In this document: positions 25,589-35,470 of the stretch, in pieces
How the letters are laid out: each line of letters begins with the position of its first letter
Numbering within the stretch: position 1 is the stretch's first letter
Assembly (NCBI GenBank): GCA_963847085.1
Contig: CAWJYO010000010.1
Coordinates: forward strand, 62,001 to 126,000
Length of the DNA: 64,000 nucleotides
Direction of reading: 5' to 3'
From: Ilyomonas sp963847085
Lineage (GTDB): Bacteria > Bacteroidota > Bacteroidia > Chitinophagales > Chitinophagaceae
Translations under genes and position numbers: made by a program
Notes under the pieces: generated by a model
Told to the model about the DNA's origin: nothing
The model's input: only the letters and a program-made list of their open reading frames with translations
Databases searched by the model: none

Positions 25589-27502
25589 ATGGGAAAAATA
25601 ATAGGAATAGACCTCGGTACAACCAATAGTTGCGTTGCTGTAATGGAAGGTAACGAACCGGTTGTGATAGCCAACGATGAAGGGAGAAGAACAACGCCTT
25701 CAGTTGTTGGTTTTTTAAAGAATGGCGAACGTAAAGTAGGTGATCCGGCAAAACGTCAGGCCATCACCAATCCGCAGAACACTATTATGAGTGTGAAGCG
25801 TTTTATGGGTCGTCGTTTCGATGAAGTTACTAACGAAATCAGCCACTGGAGCTACAAAGTAGTGAAGGGCGATAACAACACCGTACGCATTGATATTGAC
25901 GGACGGTTATATACACCGCAGGAAATTTCTGCCATGATTTTGCAGAAAATGAAAAAAACGGCAGAAGATTATCTCGGTCAGGAAGTAAACGAAGCGGTAA
26001 TTACCGTTCCGGCTTACTTCAACGATGCACAACGCCAGGCTACCAAAGAAGCCGGTGAAATTGCAGGTTTGAATGTTCGCCGTATTGTGAACGAACCTAC
26101 TGCTGCAGCGTTGGCTTACGGCTTAGATAAAAAACATGCCGATCAAAAAATTGCAGTGTTCGACCTCGGTGGCGGTACGTTTGATATTTCCATCCTTGAA
26201 CTGGGTGATGGTGTGTTTGAAGTAAAATCAACCAACGGTGATACGCACCTCGGTGGTGACGACTTCGATAAAGTAATTATGGACTGGCTGGCAGAGGAAT
26301 TTAAGAAAGATGAAAACATTGATCTGCGCAAAGACCCGATGGCTTTACAGCGCCTGAAAGAAGCTGCCGAAAAAGCAAAGGTCGAACTAAGCTCTTCTTC
26401 CGAAACAGAAATCAATTTGCCTTATGTAACGGCTGTTGATGGTGTGCCTAAACATCTTGTAAAAAAGCTTACCCGCGCTAAATTTGAACAGCTAAGCGAT
26501 TCCCTTTTCAACCGTTGTTTAACACCTTGCGAAGCTGCATTAAAAGATGCTGGCTATAGCAAGAGCGAGATTGATGAGGTGATATTGGTAGGCGGTTCAA
26601 CCCGCATTCCAAAAGTGCAGGAACTGGTTGAAAAGTTCTTTGGCAAAAAGCCAAACAAAAGCGTAAACCCTGATGAAGTAGTTGCCGTTGGTGCGGCTAT
26701 ACAAGGTGCTGTGTTAACGGGCGAAGTAAAGGATGTGTTATTGCTCGACGTTACACCGCTTGGTTTGGGTATTGAAACAATGGGTGGCGTAATGACAACC
26801 ATGATTCAAAGCAACACTACCATTCCTACTAAGAAAACAGAAATTTTTTCAACCGCAAGCGATAACCAGCCCGGCGTACAAATTCATGTATTGCAAGGCG
26901 AACGCCCGATGGCAAATCAAAACAAAAGCCTTGGTATCTTCAACCTCGATGGCATTCCACCGGCACCGCGCGGCGTACCGCAAATTGAAGTAACCTTTGA
27001 TATAGATGCCAATGGTATTTTGCATGTAAGTGCAAAAGACAAAGGCACAGGCAAAGAACAGAAGATTCGTGTCGAAGCTGGCAGTGGCTTAAATAAGGAA
27101 GAAATTGAAAAGATGAAAAACGAAGCAAAAGCCAACGAAGCAACCGACAAGCAAGCCCGCGAAAAAGTGGAAAAAATGAACCAGGCCGACAGCTTGATTT
27201 TTCAAACTGAAAAGCAACTGAAAGAGTTTGGTGATAAAATTCCGGCTGATAAAAAAGCGCCTATCGAAACCGCTTTAAACAAGCTGAAAGATGCACATAA
27301 AGGTGGTGATGTTTCTGCTGTGGATAGTGCTATGACAGAAATGAACACTGCATGGACGGCAGCGAGTGAAGAGCTTTATAAAGCGCAGGCAGCCGGTGCC
27401 GGTGGTGCACAACAGCCCAACGGAGGAGGAGCAACGGATAATACTTCTTCATCTAATAATGGGGAAACGGTTACTGATGCTGAGTTTGAAGAAGTAAAAT
27501 AA
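25589..27502 (+). CDS. dnaK: Molecular chaperone DnaK (Hsp70)
   Basis: 637 residues, the usual length. The N-terminal ATPase domain has IGIDLGTTNSCVAVMEG and FDLGGGTFDISILELG; the linker DVLLLDVTPL leads to the substrate-binding domain, a helical lid and a disordered Gly/Asn/Ser-rich tail ending DAEFEEVK. It folds nascent and stressed proteins with DnaJ and GrpE, neither of which is adjacent. It is a single-gene unit ending in a strong terminator. Confidence 0.98.
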   Translation: MGKIIGIDLGTTNSCVAVMEGNEPVVIANDEGRRTTPSVVGFLKNGERKVGDPAKRQAITNPQNTIMSVKRFMGRRFDEVTNEISHWSYKVVKGDNNTVRIDIDGRLYTPQEISAMILQKMKKTAEDYLGQEVNEAVITVPAYFNDAQRQATKEAGEIAGLNVRRIVNEPTAAALAYGLDKKHADQKIAVFDLGGGTFDISILELGDGVFEVKSTNGDTHLGGDDFDKVIMDWLAEEFKKDENIDLRKDPMALQRLKEAAEKAKVELSSSSETEINLPYVTAVDGVPKHLVKKLTRAKFEQLSDSLFNRCLTPCEAALKDAGYSKSEIDEVILVGGSTRIPKVQELVEKFFGKKPNKSVNPDEVVAVGAAIQGAVLTGEVKDVLLLDVTPLGLGIETMGGVMTTMIQSNTTIPTKKTEIFSTASDNQPGVQIHVLQGERPMANQNKSLGIFNLDGIPPAPRGVPQIEVTFDIDANGILHVSAKDKGTGKEQKIRVEAGSGLNKEEIEKMKNEAKANEATDKQAREKVEKMNQADSLIFQTEKQLKEFGDKIPADKKAPIETALNKLKDAHKGGDVSAVDSAMTEMNTAWTAASEELYKAQAAGAGGAQQPNGGGATDNTSSSNNGETVTDAEFEEVK

Positions 27503-27526
27503 AAATCAGACGTTTTGTTTTACATA

Positions 27527-27563
27527 AAAAATGTCCCGGTGAATATCTCATCGGGACATTTTT
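27527..27563 (+). terminator. Terminator after dnaK
   Basis: A 12-bp stem (27527-27538 with 27552-27563), extended by four inner pairs including one G-T, with an A-run before and a T-run after. Confidence 0.9.
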
Positions 27564-27685
27564 ATTAATAGCATTTTCTTACCAAGAAATTTATACCCGC
27601 TTGCATACAGATTGTTTACTTTGCACGTTTAAGAGTTTACTGGTACGATTTTCCGTACTTTAATTTATTATAAATACTAACAATC

Positions 27686-28177
27686 ATGATGCTTTTTGTA
27701 GCTGGATTAGCCAGCGATTTTGACGACGTTGATTTGAAGGAAATGTTTGAGTTATATGGCGAAGTAAGTTCAGCCCGATTGATAACAGACCGCGCTACCG
27801 GCAAAAGCAAAGGTTTTGGTTTTGTAGATATGCCCAATGAGGCCGAAGCCAAAGAAACCATTGTAACCCTTGATGGCGTTTCGATAGGCAGAAAAAAGCT
27901 TTCGGTAAAAGAAGCCGAAGCACAGCAAAACCGCCCGGCTGGTGGCGGAAGCAGACCTTATAATAGCGGTGGTGGTGGCTATAATAACCGGAATTCCAGC
28001 AATAATAGTGGCGGCTACAACAGCGACCGTCCGAGAAAACCTTATACTGGTAATAGCGGTGGCTCTTCTTACAACAGCGGCGGTTACAACAAAGATAGAA
28101 ACAACGATAACAACAGAGATAACCGCGGTGACAGAGGAAACAGTGGTGATAGAAATGATTTCAATAAACGGTATTAA
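27686..28177 (+). CDS. Single-RRM glycine-rich RNA-binding protein
   Basis: A 163-residue protein with one RNA recognition motif at the N-terminus (RNP2 MLFVAGL, RNP1 KGFGFVDM), followed by a Gly/Asn/Ser/Arg-rich low-complexity tail with NSGGYN and RGDRGN units. Such proteins are abundant in Bacteroidota and cyanobacteria; roles in RNA chaperoning or cold response are proposed for the family. There are two in-frame ATGs (27686, 27689). TTACTTTG about 65 bp upstream is close to the -7 consensus. Confidence 0.92.
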   Translation: MMLFVAGLASDFDDVDLKEMFELYGEVSSARLITDRATGKSKGFGFVDMPNEAEAKETIVTLDGVSIGRKKLSVKEAEAQQNRPAGGGSRPYNSGGGGYNNRNSSNNSGGYNSDRPRKPYTGNSGGSSYNSGGYNKDRNNDNNRDNRGDRGNSGDRNDFNKRY

Positions 28178-28214
28178 GCCGGGGCTTACGTTATTTTACT
28201 TTATTGATATACTT

Positions 28215-28246
28215 AAAAGGTTCAACATTTGCTTGAACCTTTTTTA
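28215..28246 (+). terminator. Terminator after the RRM gene
   Basis: An 11-bp perfect stem aaaaggttcaa / ttgaacctttt (28215-28225 with 28233-28243), loop catttgc, T-run after. Confidence 0.88.
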
Positions 28247-28384
28247 TTGATAGCTGGCTCGGTTTTCTTTGTAAAAACAAACACAAAGAAGTTGTTAATC
28301 GGTCTTTGTTTTTGCAACTCTTTTTTATCAAAAACAAACTTGCGTAGCTTGCTTTTCTTTCTTGCCAAATAAAATACCTAACCT

Positions 28385-29431
28385 ATGCCACGAAGCAAAA
28401 TAGCCGGAATCGGGATGTACGTTCCGCAAAATGTTTATACCAACAACGACCTTACAAAATTCATGGATACAAGCGATGAATGGATACAGGAACGCACCGG
28501 CATAAAAGAACGCCGCTTTGCAGACCGCTTTGGAGAAACCACAACAACCATGGGCATTGAAGCTGCAAAAATTGCCATTGAACGTGCAGGCATCACCGCT
28601 CAGGATGTTGATTTTATTGTGTTTGCTACGCTATCACCCGATTATTATTTTCCGGGTTGCGGCGTGCTGGTACAACGCGAGATGAAGATGAAGGAAATTG
28701 GTGCGTTAGATGTTCGCAACCAATGCAGTGGTTTTATTTATGCGTTAAGTGTTGCCGACCAGTTTATCCGTAGTGGCATGTATAAAAATATATTGGTGAT
28801 TGGCAGTGAAAAACATTCGTTTGCAATGGACATGAACACGCGCAGTCGCCACGTGTCAGTTATTTTTGGTGATGGCGCAGGAGCTGTTGTTTTGCAATCA
28901 ACGGAGGACCAAAACAGAGGCATCATCAGCACACATTTGCACAGTGATGGTTCTGAAGCAGAGATACTTTCCATCCGCAATCCGGGTACACATGCGAACC
29001 ATTGGATGCCGGATTTAGCTGATTATGGAGAAGCCAAATTGGGCGAATTGTTTATGAGCCATGAGATGATTGACAAAGGCCAGCATCATGCGTTTATGGA
29101 CGGGCAAGCGGTGTTTAAAAAAGCGGTTATTAAATTTCCTGAAGTAATTATGGAAGCTTTGCAAACCAACGGATACAAAACATCAGACATCAAATTGCTC
29201 ATTCCGCATCAGGCCAATTTGCGCATCTCGCAATACGTTCAGCATAAACTGGCTTTGCGCGACGACCAGGTGTTTAATAACATTCAAAAATATGGCAACA
29301 CAACAGCGGCATCCATTCCCATTGCGTTGTGCGAAGCCTGGCAGGAAGGTAAAATAAAAGAAGGCGATTTGATTTGTCTGGCTGCATTTGGCAGTGGTTT
29401 CACATGGGCAAGTGCACTGCTAAAATGGTAA
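28385..29431 (+). CDS. fabH: 3-oxoacyl-ACP synthase III family protein
   Basis: A 348-residue thiolase-fold ketosynthase. The catalytic triad is Cys114 (NQCSGF), His275 (IPHQAN) and Asn305 (YGNTTAAS). It condenses an acyl-CoA starter with malonyl-ACP. It could be the housekeeping FabH or a paralogue with a special starter unit, since no fab cluster is adjacent; the symbol is therefore tentative. Two copies of the recurrent word lie in its upstream spacer (28273 and 28330). Confidence 0.88.
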   Translation: MPRSKIAGIGMYVPQNVYTNNDLTKFMDTSDEWIQERTGIKERRFADRFGETTTTMGIEAAKIAIERAGITAQDVDFIVFATLSPDYYFPGCGVLVQREMKMKEIGALDVRNQCSGFIYALSVADQFIRSGMYKNILVIGSEKHSFAMDMNTRSRHVSVIFGDGAGAVVLQSTEDQNRGIISTHLHSDGSEAEILSIRNPGTHANHWMPDLADYGEAKLGELFMSHEMIDKGQHHAFMDGQAVFKKAVIKFPEVIMEALQTNGYKTSDIKLLIPHQANLRISQYVQHKLALRDDQVFNNIQKYGNTTAASIPIALCEAWQEGKIKEGDLICLAAFGSGFTWASALLKW

Positions 29432-29489
29432 TGTTGTAAGAGGTGTTTTTCAAGATTATATTCATCCAATAAATCAGGAATTTTTGTTT

Positions 29490-29843
29490 TTACTGCAATA
29501 AGATTGTATTTAAAAGACGTGAGATTTCTTCTGAATCTAAAGGTTTATACAATACCACATCGGCACAACCTTTTTTTCCCTTTGAAAGAGATTGATCTTC
29601 TGAAGCAAGAACTACCGAGACAGAATTATTATAACGGCTTTTAATTTCTTTACAGATTGCTTTGCCGCTTTCACCATCTAAATTGGTATTCAGCATTACC
29701 AAATCGGGCAACGATTCATCGAGCGCTTCAAACAACGACTGCGATTGTGAAAACGTTCTTACATAACATCCTTTGCTTTTAAACATTGTATTTAACTGGT
29801 ACAAGTATCCAAAATCATCATCCGCCACAAACACCTTTCTCAT
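29490..29843 (-). CDS. Atypical response-regulator receiver protein (Asp to Asn)
   Basis: A 117-residue stand-alone receiver. The acidic pocket is present (FVADDDF) and so is the conserved Lys (LYKPLD), but the residue aligned with the phospho-acceptor Asp is Asn52 (PDLVMLNTNLDGESG). It probably cannot be phosphorylated normally. The start is the ATG at 29843; the longer frame to 29894 would use TTG. No kinase is adjacent. Confidence 0.8.
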   Translation of the reverse strand: MRKVFVADDDFGYLYQLNTMFKSKGCYVRTFSQSQSLFEALDESLPDLVMLNTNLDGESGKAICKEIKSRYNNSVSVVLASEDQSLSKGKKGCADVVLYKPLDSEEISRLLNTILLQ

Positions 29844-30050
29844 TTGAAAATTTTGCTCATTATTACGAAAACTATGCCGTTGAATCTGATTCAAATTAAA
29901 AGGTAATTAAATTGAGATAAAATCTACCATTCAAACCGTTTTTCCACTGCTATGAAACTAAGAATTGTGGTTTGTTTTTGATGAAAAAGTACATGATAAT
30001 CTTTATTGCGTTTTTTTGCACCTTTTCTATCAACAATTATCTTGTTCATT

Positions 30051-30995
30051 ATGTCTGCAAAAGAAAAAATTTTAGTGATTGGCGCCTCCGGCCAAATAGG
30101 AGTGGAGCTAACGTTGGCGCTGCGTAAATTGTATGGCGATGGGGCTGTTATCGCTTCTGATTTGCGCGAGCAGAATCCTTTACTGAAAGATAGCGGACCT
30201 TATGTTTCGCTTGATGTAATGAACAAAGAAATGCTGCATGTACAGGTAATCCGGCAGAACATTACACAGATATATCTGCTGGCTGCCATCCTTTCTGCAA
30301 CGGGCGAAAAAAATCCAAATCTTGCCTGGAACTTAAACATGCAGGGCTTGCTGAATGTGCTTGATATTGCCCGCGAAGAAAAGTTGCAAAAAGTGTATTG
30401 GCCCAGCAGCATAGCGGTGTTTGGTCCTACTTCGCCAAAACAGGCTTGCCCGCAACAAACCATTATCGAACCTATTACAGTGTATGGTATCAGCAAATAT
30501 GCAGGTGAGTTTTGGTGCAATTATTATCATCGGCGGTATGGCGTTGATGTACGCAGCTTGCGTTATCCGGGTTTGATTAGCTATAAGTCATCGCCCGGCG
30601 GCGGCACAACCGATTATGCGGTTGAAATTTTTTACGAAGCAAAAGAAAATAATTACTACAACTGCTTTCTGCGTAAGGATACTTATTTGCCCATGATGTA
30701 CATGCCTGATGCCATTCGTGCAACGCTTGAGCTAATGGAAGCACCAAAAGAAAATATATCGGTTCGCACTTCCTACAACGTGGCTGGTATTTCGTTTTCG
30801 CCAGGCGATATTGCGGCACAAATTCAAAATCGGATGCCACAGTTTTCTATTTCTTACAACCCCGATTACCGGCAGGCAATTGCAGATAGCTGGCCGCAAA
30901 GTATTGATGATTCAACAGCACAAAACGATTGGCATTGGAAGCCTGAATACGATTTGGAAAAACTAACAGAAGATATGTTGGAGAATGTGAAGTAG
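30051..30995 (+). CDS. tdh: L-threonine 3-dehydrogenase, SDR (NAD-dependent epimerase) type
   Basis: Oxidises L-threonine to 2-amino-3-ketobutyrate, on the route to glycine and acetyl-CoA. 314 residues. The Rossmann motif is VIGASGQIGVEL, the catalytic Ser/Tyr/Lys lie in WPSSIAVFG and VYGISKYAGE, and the RYPGLISYKSSPGGGTTDYA segment is typical of the animal/bacterial SDR-type threonine dehydrogenase. The start is the ATG at 30051. The partner Kbl is not in the window. Confidence 0.88.
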   Translation: MSAKEKILVIGASGQIGVELTLALRKLYGDGAVIASDLREQNPLLKDSGPYVSLDVMNKEMLHVQVIRQNITQIYLLAAILSATGEKNPNLAWNLNMQGLLNVLDIAREEKLQKVYWPSSIAVFGPTSPKQACPQQTIIEPITVYGISKYAGEFWCNYYHRRYGVDVRSLRYPGLISYKSSPGGGTTDYAVEIFYEAKENNYYNCFLRKDTYLPMMYMPDAIRATLELMEAPKENISVRTSYNVAGISFSPGDIAAQIQNRMPQFSISYNPDYRQAIADSWPQSIDDSTAQNDWHWKPEYDLEKLTEDMLENVK

Positions 30996-31102
30996 AATTT
31001 GGGAAAGCTGGGAAATCAGTAAAGTCGGGAAGACAGAAAGAATTGGAATGAGAACCATTAACGGCTCCATCTTTTTTCGTGTAAAACAAAACGCTGGAAT
31101 CC

Positions 31103-31537
31103 TTATTCCATCACTATTCGAGGCAATGATGCAAATGCAATATCAGATACTGTTTTGTTTTCCAGGATGGCTAAAGCGGCATCGCGTACATCAGTCATAA
31201 TCTGTCGTAAGCCACAACAACCTTCGTCACATTCTTTGCATGATTTATAAAAATGCAACGATACGCAAGGCAGTAACGCAATAGGTCCGTCAATCAACCG
31301 CATAACGTCGGCTAAAAATATTTTTTCAGCCCGTTTGGCTAAATAATAGCCACCGCCTTTGCCTTTTTTGCTTTCTAAAATGCCATCTTTTTTCAGTTCC
31401 AATAAAATGTTTTCTAAAAACTTTAAAGGTATGTTGCGCCGTTGCGAAATTTCGGCAATCAGCACCGGTGCATCGCTGTTTTTTTGAGCGAGATACATCA
31501 GCGCTTTAAAAGCATATTGTGTTTTTTTAGAAAGCAT
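31103..31537 (-). CDS. Rrf2 family transcriptional regulator with Cys cluster
   Basis: A 144-residue regulator: an N-terminal winged helix (MLSKKTQYAFKALMYLA), then a wing and a dimer helix. It has five cysteines (91, 100, 103, 107, 108) in the region where IscR/NsrR proteins bind an Fe-S cluster, so redox or iron sensing is likely. The target genes cannot be named; its neighbour is lgt, on the same strand 204 bp upstream. Confidence 0.9.
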   Translation of the reverse strand: MLSKKTQYAFKALMYLAQKNSDAPVLIAEISQRRNIPLKFLENILLELKKDGILESKKGKGGGYYLAKRAEKIFLADVMRLIDGPIALLPCVSLHFYKSCKECDEGCCGLRQIMTDVRDAALAILENKTVSDIAFASLPRIVME

Positions 31538-31641
31538 ATTTGTTTTCTCTTCTGTGCAAAATACTTAATTTCTTCATTGCTCAACAGGCTTCTTTGTTCC
31601 CGATTTGTTAAGTATGAAAGGGAAATAGTTTGAGCAGTGTA

Positions 31642-31705
31642 CCGTAGATTGCGCTGATATACGCAGATGTATATTGTTTCTGCGACAATCTGTGTTATCA
31701 GCGGG
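31642..31705. repeat. Inverted pair of CGCAGAT-type repeats
   Basis: Left unit ccgtagattgcgctgatata and onward to 31668; right unit 31679-31705 is the same family in inverted orientation. Related to 25001-25029. Confidence 0.45.
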
Positions 31706-31741
31706 ATGCTTGTATTTAATCTCAATCATTAATCATTAAAA

Positions 31742-33052
31742 TCAAAGAGCAGTAGTAGGTTTGGTTTTGTTCATATTTTCTTTTAAACGCGGCGCATACC
31801 AGTAGAGAATAATGCCACCAATCATCAATAAAGAAGAGATGATTTCTGCCTGTGTGGGATGAAAACCGAAAATGCTGTAACGCGTGTTCACTCTTATTTT
31901 TTCAATGAAAAAACGCTCGAGGCCATTCACAAAAAGATAGATGGCAAACAGCCTTCCGGCGATGTTTATTTTTGTGCGGATTTTCCATAAAAACAAACAC
32001 AGCAATAAGCCCATTATAATTTCGTAAATGGGTGTTGGAAATACTGGCAGCGGCAAGTAGTTGCAGAAATTTTTATCAGGCCATGTGCAATTGGCAAGTG
32101 GTATGCCTTCGCCGTTTACGTTGTGTGGGTAAGTGTAAGCAAACAACCAATTGGGCAAACCGCCAAAAGCCTTTACTGATGCGTGTTCTACAGCTCCGCT
32201 CGCAGCAATATGATCGGAATACAAGCTTTGATACTTGATTGACTGAAGCTGAAATTCGTTTGGTGTTGCAAGCAAATCTTTTCCATTTACATTGCTGATG
32301 TATGCACTGTTTACAATGCCCCAATCGCCATCGCCGGCAACCTGGCATCCGGTGCGTCCCCAGCCATAAGCAAACATCAACCCGGGCGCAATGGCATCGC
32401 AAAGATGAACAAAAGAAAACCTGTGCTTTTTTGTGTAAAAATAAATGACGATTGCTGCCACGATTAAGCCGCCATAAAAGGTAAGACCGCTACGCGAAAA
32501 AAGGTTGCCAATCGGGTCTTGTATAAAGCGATTCCAGTTTTCGAGATTGTCAAAAATTTTAGCTCCGGCAAAGCCTGCCACAAAAGCAATCATCACCAAA
32601 TCGCCAACGCGGTCGCTGGGCCAGATTTTATAAATGCGTTCTTCGGGTTTTGCCAGTTTTACTTTGTTTTTGCTTTGCCATCTTAAAAAAGCAAGCAAGC
32701 CACCTAAAAGAATTCCACCTAACCAACTGCCTTGTACTGAAAACAAAAAACCCTGCGGATCGTTCTGCGCAGCAGGAATGAAAAATAGCCCCAACAGTTT
32801 AAAGCCAAATAAAAAACCAACCACAAAATTGCTGATGAGTTCTCCCGCACTTGCCGGTTCGCCAACCTTGGTTTTGGTTTCGGTATAAGAGAGCAAGCCC
32901 TTTGCCTGCTTGCGTTTTAGCTCTTTGGTAAGCATCCATGCACATCCCAAAAAAGCCATGGCAACCATAAAGCCAAACGTATTGATAACCTTTAAAAAGG
33001 GCAGGCTCACACCAAAAACATCATAAAAAAAATAGTATAAATTGGGATACAT
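31742..33052 (-). CDS. lgt: Prolipoprotein diacylglyceryl transferase (long form)
   Basis: Transfers diacylglycerol from phosphatidylglycerol to the lipobox Cys of prolipoproteins at the inner membrane. A 436-residue polytopic protein, longer than the roughly 290 residues of the E. coli enzyme because of inserts between helices, as usual in Bacteroidota. The signature region reads AYGWGRTGCQVAGDGDWG, and FPTPIYEI plus GLERFFIEKIRVN follow. It is required for lipoproteins such as GldJ and SusD encoded elsewhere in this window. Confidence 0.92.
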   Translation of the reverse strand: MYPNLYYFFYDVFGVSLPFLKVINTFGFMVAMAFLGCAWMLTKELKRKQAKGLLSYTETKTKVGEPASAGELISNFVVGFLFGFKLLGLFFIPAAQNDPQGFLFSVQGSWLGGILLGGLLAFLRWQSKNKVKLAKPEERIYKIWPSDRVGDLVMIAFVAGFAGAKIFDNLENWNRFIQDPIGNLFSRSGLTFYGGLIVAAIVIYFYTKKHRFSFVHLCDAIAPGLMFAYGWGRTGCQVAGDGDWGIVNSAYISNVNGKDLLATPNEFQLQSIKYQSLYSDHIAASGAVEHASVKAFGGLPNWLFAYTYPHNVNGEGIPLANCTWPDKNFCNYLPLPVFPTPIYEIIMGLLLCLFLWKIRTKINIAGRLFAIYLFVNGLERFFIEKIRVNTRYSIFGFHPTQAEIISSLLMIGGIILYWYAPRLKENMNKTKPTTAL

Positions 33053-33180
33053 GAATCGCTTTTATTGTAAAGGCTGCAAGTTTACACAAAAAGGCTTCAT
33101 TCGTTAAAAGATTAGTTGGTAAACATTTGGCAAAAGGAGGTTTTGTTTTGCGATTGAAAAAATCCGGCAAAAACAAACGA

Positions 33181-34494
33181 TTAATTTTTAAGAGAAACAG
33201 CTGTTGGCAAACTGCTGTTGCGAAGCTTGCTTTGTTGCCAGCTTTTATTAATTGCCAATGCAATGATAACGGCACCACAAGCCATTCCCAACCACGGCGC
33301 AGGAATAATGAGCAATGCCCATCCGCTGATGTAAGAACCCATTACATCGCACAGATTTAAAAACGCCATATAACCCGTGAATTGTGAACCCTCAACTTGT
33401 GGACGGCACAACGCCATCAGCAACGGAAATGAAGCCACACTAAACATCGGGTCGGCAAAATTCCAGACGATCAACCCAGCAGTTGTCAGCGTTCGGTTAC
33501 CCCAATACATATAGCTTCCGCAAAGCGCCAGAAAATAAATTCCCAGGCACCACAATACAATCTTTTGCAATCGGGCAGCACCCATTTTATCAGCAATCGT
33601 TCCGGCAACAATTACCACAACAAACGTGAGCAGATTGCCCCAGCTTCCCTGCAACACAGAAACATCATTATCGTTCCAATGTAATACATGAATAATGTGA
33701 TAGGTGTAAGAACGAATAAAAATGCTAAAACACAAATATACCAGTGCAATGGAACCATATATCTGCAAGCTTTTCTTTGCCATGATGCCCTTGTACAATT
33801 GTGCGAACATCCATCGTACAGATGGGTTGTCTTCTTTTGCAGTATGACCATCGGGCAGCAATTCCTTCTTCCTAAAACTGGGTAGTAATTTATCTTTCCT
33901 ATCAATCTTAGTAAAAAAAGTAAGAACAGTGAAAGCCAGTAACAGTGCGGCTTGCAGACAAGCTGCTGTAAAAAAGTTATAGTAATGCAATATGGTAGAA
34001 AGCACAGCCGCACCAATGGCTGTACCTATCAGAAAACCGCCACGCATAAAGGCATTTACTCTTCCACGCTCTTTTTCAGGAACCACAAAAATGGCGGTGG
34101 CATCTACACTGGTATCCTGAAAAGAAGCAAAAATGCTATGAATAAAAAAGATGGTTGCAATGCTGGTTACCTGTTGCACCGGATGTTTGATAAATAGCAA
34201 CAAAAGCAAAGTGCAAAAAGCTCCAATTTGTGAGCCTACTAACCAATGCTTGCGCCTGCCCATTACCGAAAATTGGTAGCGGTCAATAACCGGTCCCCAC
34301 ATAAATTGTAAAATCCAGGGTGTGCCAATGATGGCAACAAACGAACCTACAATGTTGGGTGCCGCACCTTGACCCACCAAATAGTTGGCAAGTGTTGTTA
34401 AGGCAAAACCTGCAGGAATGCCTTGCATAGCATATAAATAAAAGAAAGTAAAGTAGCGAAAACGGATGCTTTCATTCAAAGCAGGTAGTGGCAT
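33181..34494 (-). CDS. MFS transporter, AmpG-like
   Basis: A 437-residue permease with about 12 hydrophobic helices. The start YLYAMQGIPAGFALTTLANYL and the WILQFMWGPVIDRY segment are typical of the AmpG/SLC33-like branch, which imports muropeptides (GlcNAc-anhydroMurNAc peptides) in other bacteria. The muropeptide substrate is inference from family. The ATG at 34494 is chosen; the longer frame begins TTG at 34542. The recurrent word follows its stop after 2 bp (33169-33178). Confidence 0.85.
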   Translation of the reverse strand: MPLPALNESIRFRYFTFFYLYAMQGIPAGFALTTLANYLVGQGAAPNIVGSFVAIIGTPWILQFMWGPVIDRYQFSVMGRRKHWLVGSQIGAFCTLLLLLFIKHPVQQVTSIATIFFIHSIFASFQDTSVDATAIFVVPEKERGRVNAFMRGGFLIGTAIGAAVLSTILHYYNFFTAACLQAALLLAFTVLTFFTKIDRKDKLLPSFRKKELLPDGHTAKEDNPSVRWMFAQLYKGIMAKKSLQIYGSIALVYLCFSIFIRSYTYHIIHVLHWNDNDVSVLQGSWGNLLTFVVVIVAGTIADKMGAARLQKIVLWCLGIYFLALCGSYMYWGNRTLTTAGLIVWNFADPMFSVASFPLLMALCRPQVEGSQFTGYMAFLNLCDVMGSYISGWALLIIPAPWLGMACGAVIIALAINKSWQQSKLRNSSLPTAVSLKN

Positions 34495-34654
34495 GAGGAT
34501 CGTTTTGAATAACAATGGTTTTACAATGTTACTATGGTGCAATCAACGTGCAAAAGTTTTTTGCTTTTTAAAAAGAAGGAAAAGGAATGGTTTTTATGGC
34601 GTGTTTTTATAAAAATCATTGTGTAATTTGCTTTCTGTAAGAATTTGTTTTTGT

Positions 34655-35209
34655 ATGAATATGGAACTAAAAAGAGGCGATTTATTGATAGCAGATCCCT
34701 TTTTAAAAGACCCGAATTTTATGCGCACCGTAGTGCTCTTGTGCGATCATCAGTTGGAAGGAACGATTGGTTTTGTAATCAACCGGAAGTACAACAAAAC
34801 CGTAGGCGAACTCATTAGCCATTTGGAAACCTGCGCCTTCCCGGTTTATTATGGCGGACCAGTGCAAACCGATACGGTTCATTTCCTCCACAAACGTCCG
34901 GATTTAATTATCGATGGTTTGCCGGTGGGAAATGGTATTTACTGGGGTGGCGATTTTGAAACAGCAGCCGAGCTATTGCGTAATAATGAGTTGGAGCAAA
35001 GCATGATACGTTTTTACATTGGGTATAGCGGCTGGGGCGAAGAACAATTAGAAAATGAGATAAAAGAAAAAACATGGCTCACCACGCAAGGTACTCCTGA
35101 TTTGGTTTTTCATAAAAATGTAAGCCTTATCTGGCAGGATTCCTTAAAGCAGTTGGGTGGCAAATACGAACAGTTAATTCATTATCCTCTCGACCCGCAG
35201 TTGAATTAA
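34655..35209 (+). CDS. YqgE/AlgH family protein (UPF0301)
   Basis: A 184-residue protein of the DUF179 family. The typical features are the N-terminal GDLLIADPFLKDPNFMRTVV, the GFVINRK strand, YYGGPVQTD and the C-terminal RFYIGYSGWGEEQLENEI. The function is not settled; it was linked to alginate control in Pseudomonas. The ATG at 34655 or 34661 fits the family N-terminus. Confidence 0.9.
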   Translation: MNMELKRGDLLIADPFLKDPNFMRTVVLLCDHQLEGTIGFVINRKYNKTVGELISHLETCAFPVYYGGPVQTDTVHFLHKRPDLIIDGLPVGNGIYWGGDFETAAELLRNNELEQSMIRFYIGYSGWGEEQLENEIKEKTWLTTQGTPDLVFHKNVSLIWQDSLKQLGGKYEQLIHYPLDPQLN

Positions 35210-35470
35210 GATTTGGTAAACAAGCAATACAAAAAGTGAAACGGTTTTGTAAAACATAGTGCAGCAGCGTCTCATCCCATCGCACAAAAAAACTTGCTTT
35301 GAAGACCCCGGTACGTCGTAAAAAAATTTGATTTTATTAATTTTTCGGTTTGGTTATTATAGCCAGCCCTTTTAAAAGATAGAATACCTTTAGGCGTTTA
35401 ATGTTGTAATTTTTTATGCAGAATGGTTTTGCAAATTTCAAAATCATTGCACCAATAAAATTTGAAATAA

